Below are positions 7,691 through 8,278 of a stretch of 8,278 nt of DNA, piece by piece. The notes below the pieces were generated by a model. That model worked only from the letters and a program-made list of their open reading frames with translations, was not told the DNA's origin and made no database searches. The translations under genes and the position numbers were made by a program. Each line of letters begins with the position of its first letter. Position 1 is the stretch's first letter. The stretch lies in the NCBI GenBank assembly GCA_030641485.1, contig DAOWHJ010000121.1:1-8278 (forward strand), read 5' to 3'. This DNA is from Pseudomonadota bacterium (GTDB taxonomy: Bacteria; Desulfobacterota; Anaeroferrophillalia; Anaeroferrophillales; Tharpellaceae).

Positions 7691-7730
7691 GGGTTAGGCA
7701 ACCTCTAAAGGGTTGGTGAAATAAACAACC
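7691..7730 (-). promoter_or_regulatory. Leader segment with four mutually pairing blocks (possible alternating hairpins)
   Basis: In the predicted 5' leader of the operon, minus-strand reading gives GGTTG (7730-7726), CAACC (7715-7711), GGTTG (7703-7699) and AACCC (7695-7691). Blocks 1+2, 2+3 and 3+4 can each pair, with loops of about 10, 7 and 4 nt, so the structures exclude one another as in an attenuator or switch. Stems are only 4-5 bp, there is no U-tract after block 4, and the segment matches no riboswitch class I recognise. It may be chance. Confidence 0.25.
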
Positions 7731-7746
7731 GTAACACTACCGTCGT

Positions 7747-7776
7747 ATAATAGTCATACCTCATAATAAAGTGCAA
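7747..7776 (-). promoter_or_regulatory. Candidate sigma-70 promoter of the export operon
   Basis: Read on the minus strand: TTGCAC (7776-7771), an 18-bp spacer, then TATTAT (7752-7747), about 105 bp before the first start codon at 7640. The -10 matches the consensus at 5 of 6 positions; the -35 matches mainly at its TTG. It is the best-placed match I found in the intergenic region, and I saw no sigma-54 (-24/-12) pattern near it. This is a prediction by eye only. Confidence 0.4.
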
Positions 7777-7910
7777 GTCCTTTTCTGGTCTCGAAAAAGC
7801 AGGGCCCTACTATTTTAATTATGGGACTTAGCCTTAATTTAAGACGCCATCAATACTGATGATGATTTGTTTTAACTACAGAGCTCTATTCCTATTTCTA
7901 TTCGTAAAGA

Positions 7911-7946
7911 TCGTTACCTGTTCTTATGTCGTTATCTTTTCTTATG
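7911..7946. repeat. Two-copy 18-bp tandem repeat
   Basis: tcgttacctgttcttatg (7911-7928) is followed directly by tcgttatcttttcttatg (7929-7946), with 16 of 18 positions identical. The flanking bases do not continue the repeat. It lies about 270 bp upstream of the export operon start and about 135 bp upstream of the candidate -35, so it could be a regulator binding site, or a simple slippage duplication. Confidence 0.7.
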
Positions 7947-8009
7947 ACTGAGTTCTATCGACTGTAGGTAGATTGAAAAAAACGACGAACTTTGCTGCGC
8001 CCTCATAAA

Positions 8010-8093
8010 TGGGGTCACATCTTGACAAGTGGCGGGTAAAGATTTTGGTTTTGAACGAGTCATGTGGCCGCCACGTGTCAAGAAATGACCCCA
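8010..8093. repeat. 84-bp imperfect palindrome with TGGGGTCA ends (REP/MITE-like element)
   Basis: Arms 8010-8035 and 8068-8093 are inverted copies matching at 23 of 26 positions, around a 32-bp centre. The outer ends are TGGGGTCA and TGACCCCA; the inner part shares TCTTGACA and GTGGCGG. Transcripts from either strand could fold into a long hairpin, but no T-tract follows on either side, so it is not a standard terminator. I recall similar GGGGTCA/CTTGACA palindromes scattered in proteobacterial genomes and linked to REP-associated tyrosine (IS200-like) transposases. That link is recollection plus inference, and no transposase gene lies in the window. The 8-mer cataaatg occurs at both flanks (8004-8011 and 8101-8108). 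Confidence 0.75.
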
Positions 8094-8121
8094 ATCGAGA
8101 CATAAATGACTCCTTATGGTT

Positions 8122-8139
8122 CTTTGCCGAGAGGCAAAG
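8122..8139. repeat. Perfect 7-bp hairpin (stem ctttgcc/ggcaaag, loop gaga)
   Basis: The two arms pair perfectly around a 4-nt loop, 28 bp to the right of the large palindrome. Neither strand carries a T-run after the stem, so a rho-independent terminator is unlikely. It may belong to the same repeat-rich mobile or structural unit. Confidence 0.5.
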
Positions 8140-8278
8140 GTTCTAAAAGGGGGATTTACGCGGCTTGACCGCGAACAGAAAACCGCGACAAAAAACTTCA
8201 CTCTATCTTACGGTGGGATCATGATTTGATCACATTCTAAAGGGGGCGCATCCCAAGGGCACTTCCTCACTTCGCTCA

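Larger units (their letters stand above)
7641..8278. other. Intergenic region without a convincing gene
   Basis: This 638-bp stretch runs from the start of the export operon to the window edge. It is visibly AT-richer than the genes up to about 7990, then GC-richer and full of small inverted and direct repeats. Reading all frames, I find no protein with recognisable family features, signal peptide or plausible Shine-Dalgarno, and no tRNA, rRNA or CRISPR pattern. It contains the candidate promoter, leader blocks, tandem repeat, palindrome and hairpin listed separately. Further right are a 5-bp hairpin (8159-8173, cgcgg/ccgcg), a gatca/tgatc pair (8217-8231), and two near copies of ttctaaaggggg (8141-8153 and 8235-8246). 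Confidence 0.6.

Noticed and set aside
7681..7730. Cyclic-di-GMP (GEMM) riboswitch suggested by plus-strand tagccgggttaggcaacc
   Set aside because: The rest of the GEMM consensus (GCAAAC and GACGCAAAG blocks upstream) is absent, and the motif is on the strand opposite to the operon.
7746..7751. Perfect TATAAT on the plus strand
   Set aside because: No -35-like hexamer lies 16-18 bp upstream and no plus-strand gene follows within the window. It overlaps the better-supported minus-strand -10.
8122..8153. Rho-independent terminator at the ctttgcc/ggcaaag hairpin
   Set aside because: The stem is good but no T-run follows it on either strand.
7932..8201. 89-codon minus-strand open frame across the palindrome
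   Set aside because: It runs straight through both palindrome arms, resembles no family, has no good Shine-Dalgarno and has an amino-acid mix typical of translated non-coding repeat DNA.

Overview
The window (8278 bp, mid GC, AT-richer at the right end) holds six genes of an exosortase/exopolysaccharide locus and about 640 bp of non-coding DNA. The proteins look like those of Desulfobacterota (former Deltaproteobacteria, Desulfuromonas/Geobacter-like): an exosortase fused to EpsI, a separate BY-kinase-type ATPase, a long Wzz/GumC-type protein, a short SLBB export protein and an ExeA-like ATPase. That taxonomic placement is inferred from remembered family resemblance, not from a search.

Layout. 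Plus strand, 1-3060: the 3' part of an exosortase-EpsI fusion, most like XrtD and probably cut by the left window edge, followed after 55 bp by a WecA/MraY-type sugar-1-phosphate transferase with an unusual ~200-residue membrane extension. Minus strand, transcribed from 7640 down to 3105: signal-peptide polysaccharide export protein, then Wzz/GumC-like chain-length protein, then CpsD-like ATPase, then ExeA/GspA-like AAA ATPase. Gaps are 28, 9 and 17 bp, so this is a clear operon. The two gene groups converge, with 44 bp between their stop codons.

How the genes fit together (known families plus inference): the transferase would load the first sugar phosphate on undecaprenyl phosphate. The Wzz-like and CpsD-like pair would control polymer length and export through the SLBB protein in the outer envelope. 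The exosortase would cut C-terminal sorting tags from secreted proteins destined for that polysaccharide-rich surface. No sorting-tagged substrate, polymerase or flippase lies in the window.

Right end, 7641-8278: no convincing gene. It holds a plausible sigma-70 promoter for the export operon, a leader with four mutually pairing short segments, an 18-bp tandem repeat, and an 84-bp imperfect palindrome ending in TGGGGTCA/TGACCCCA that looks like a REP/MITE-type element. Small hairpins and repeats continue to the edge. The main genes are known families. The points most worth a second look are the palindrome, the transferase extension and the altered CpsD-like ATPase.
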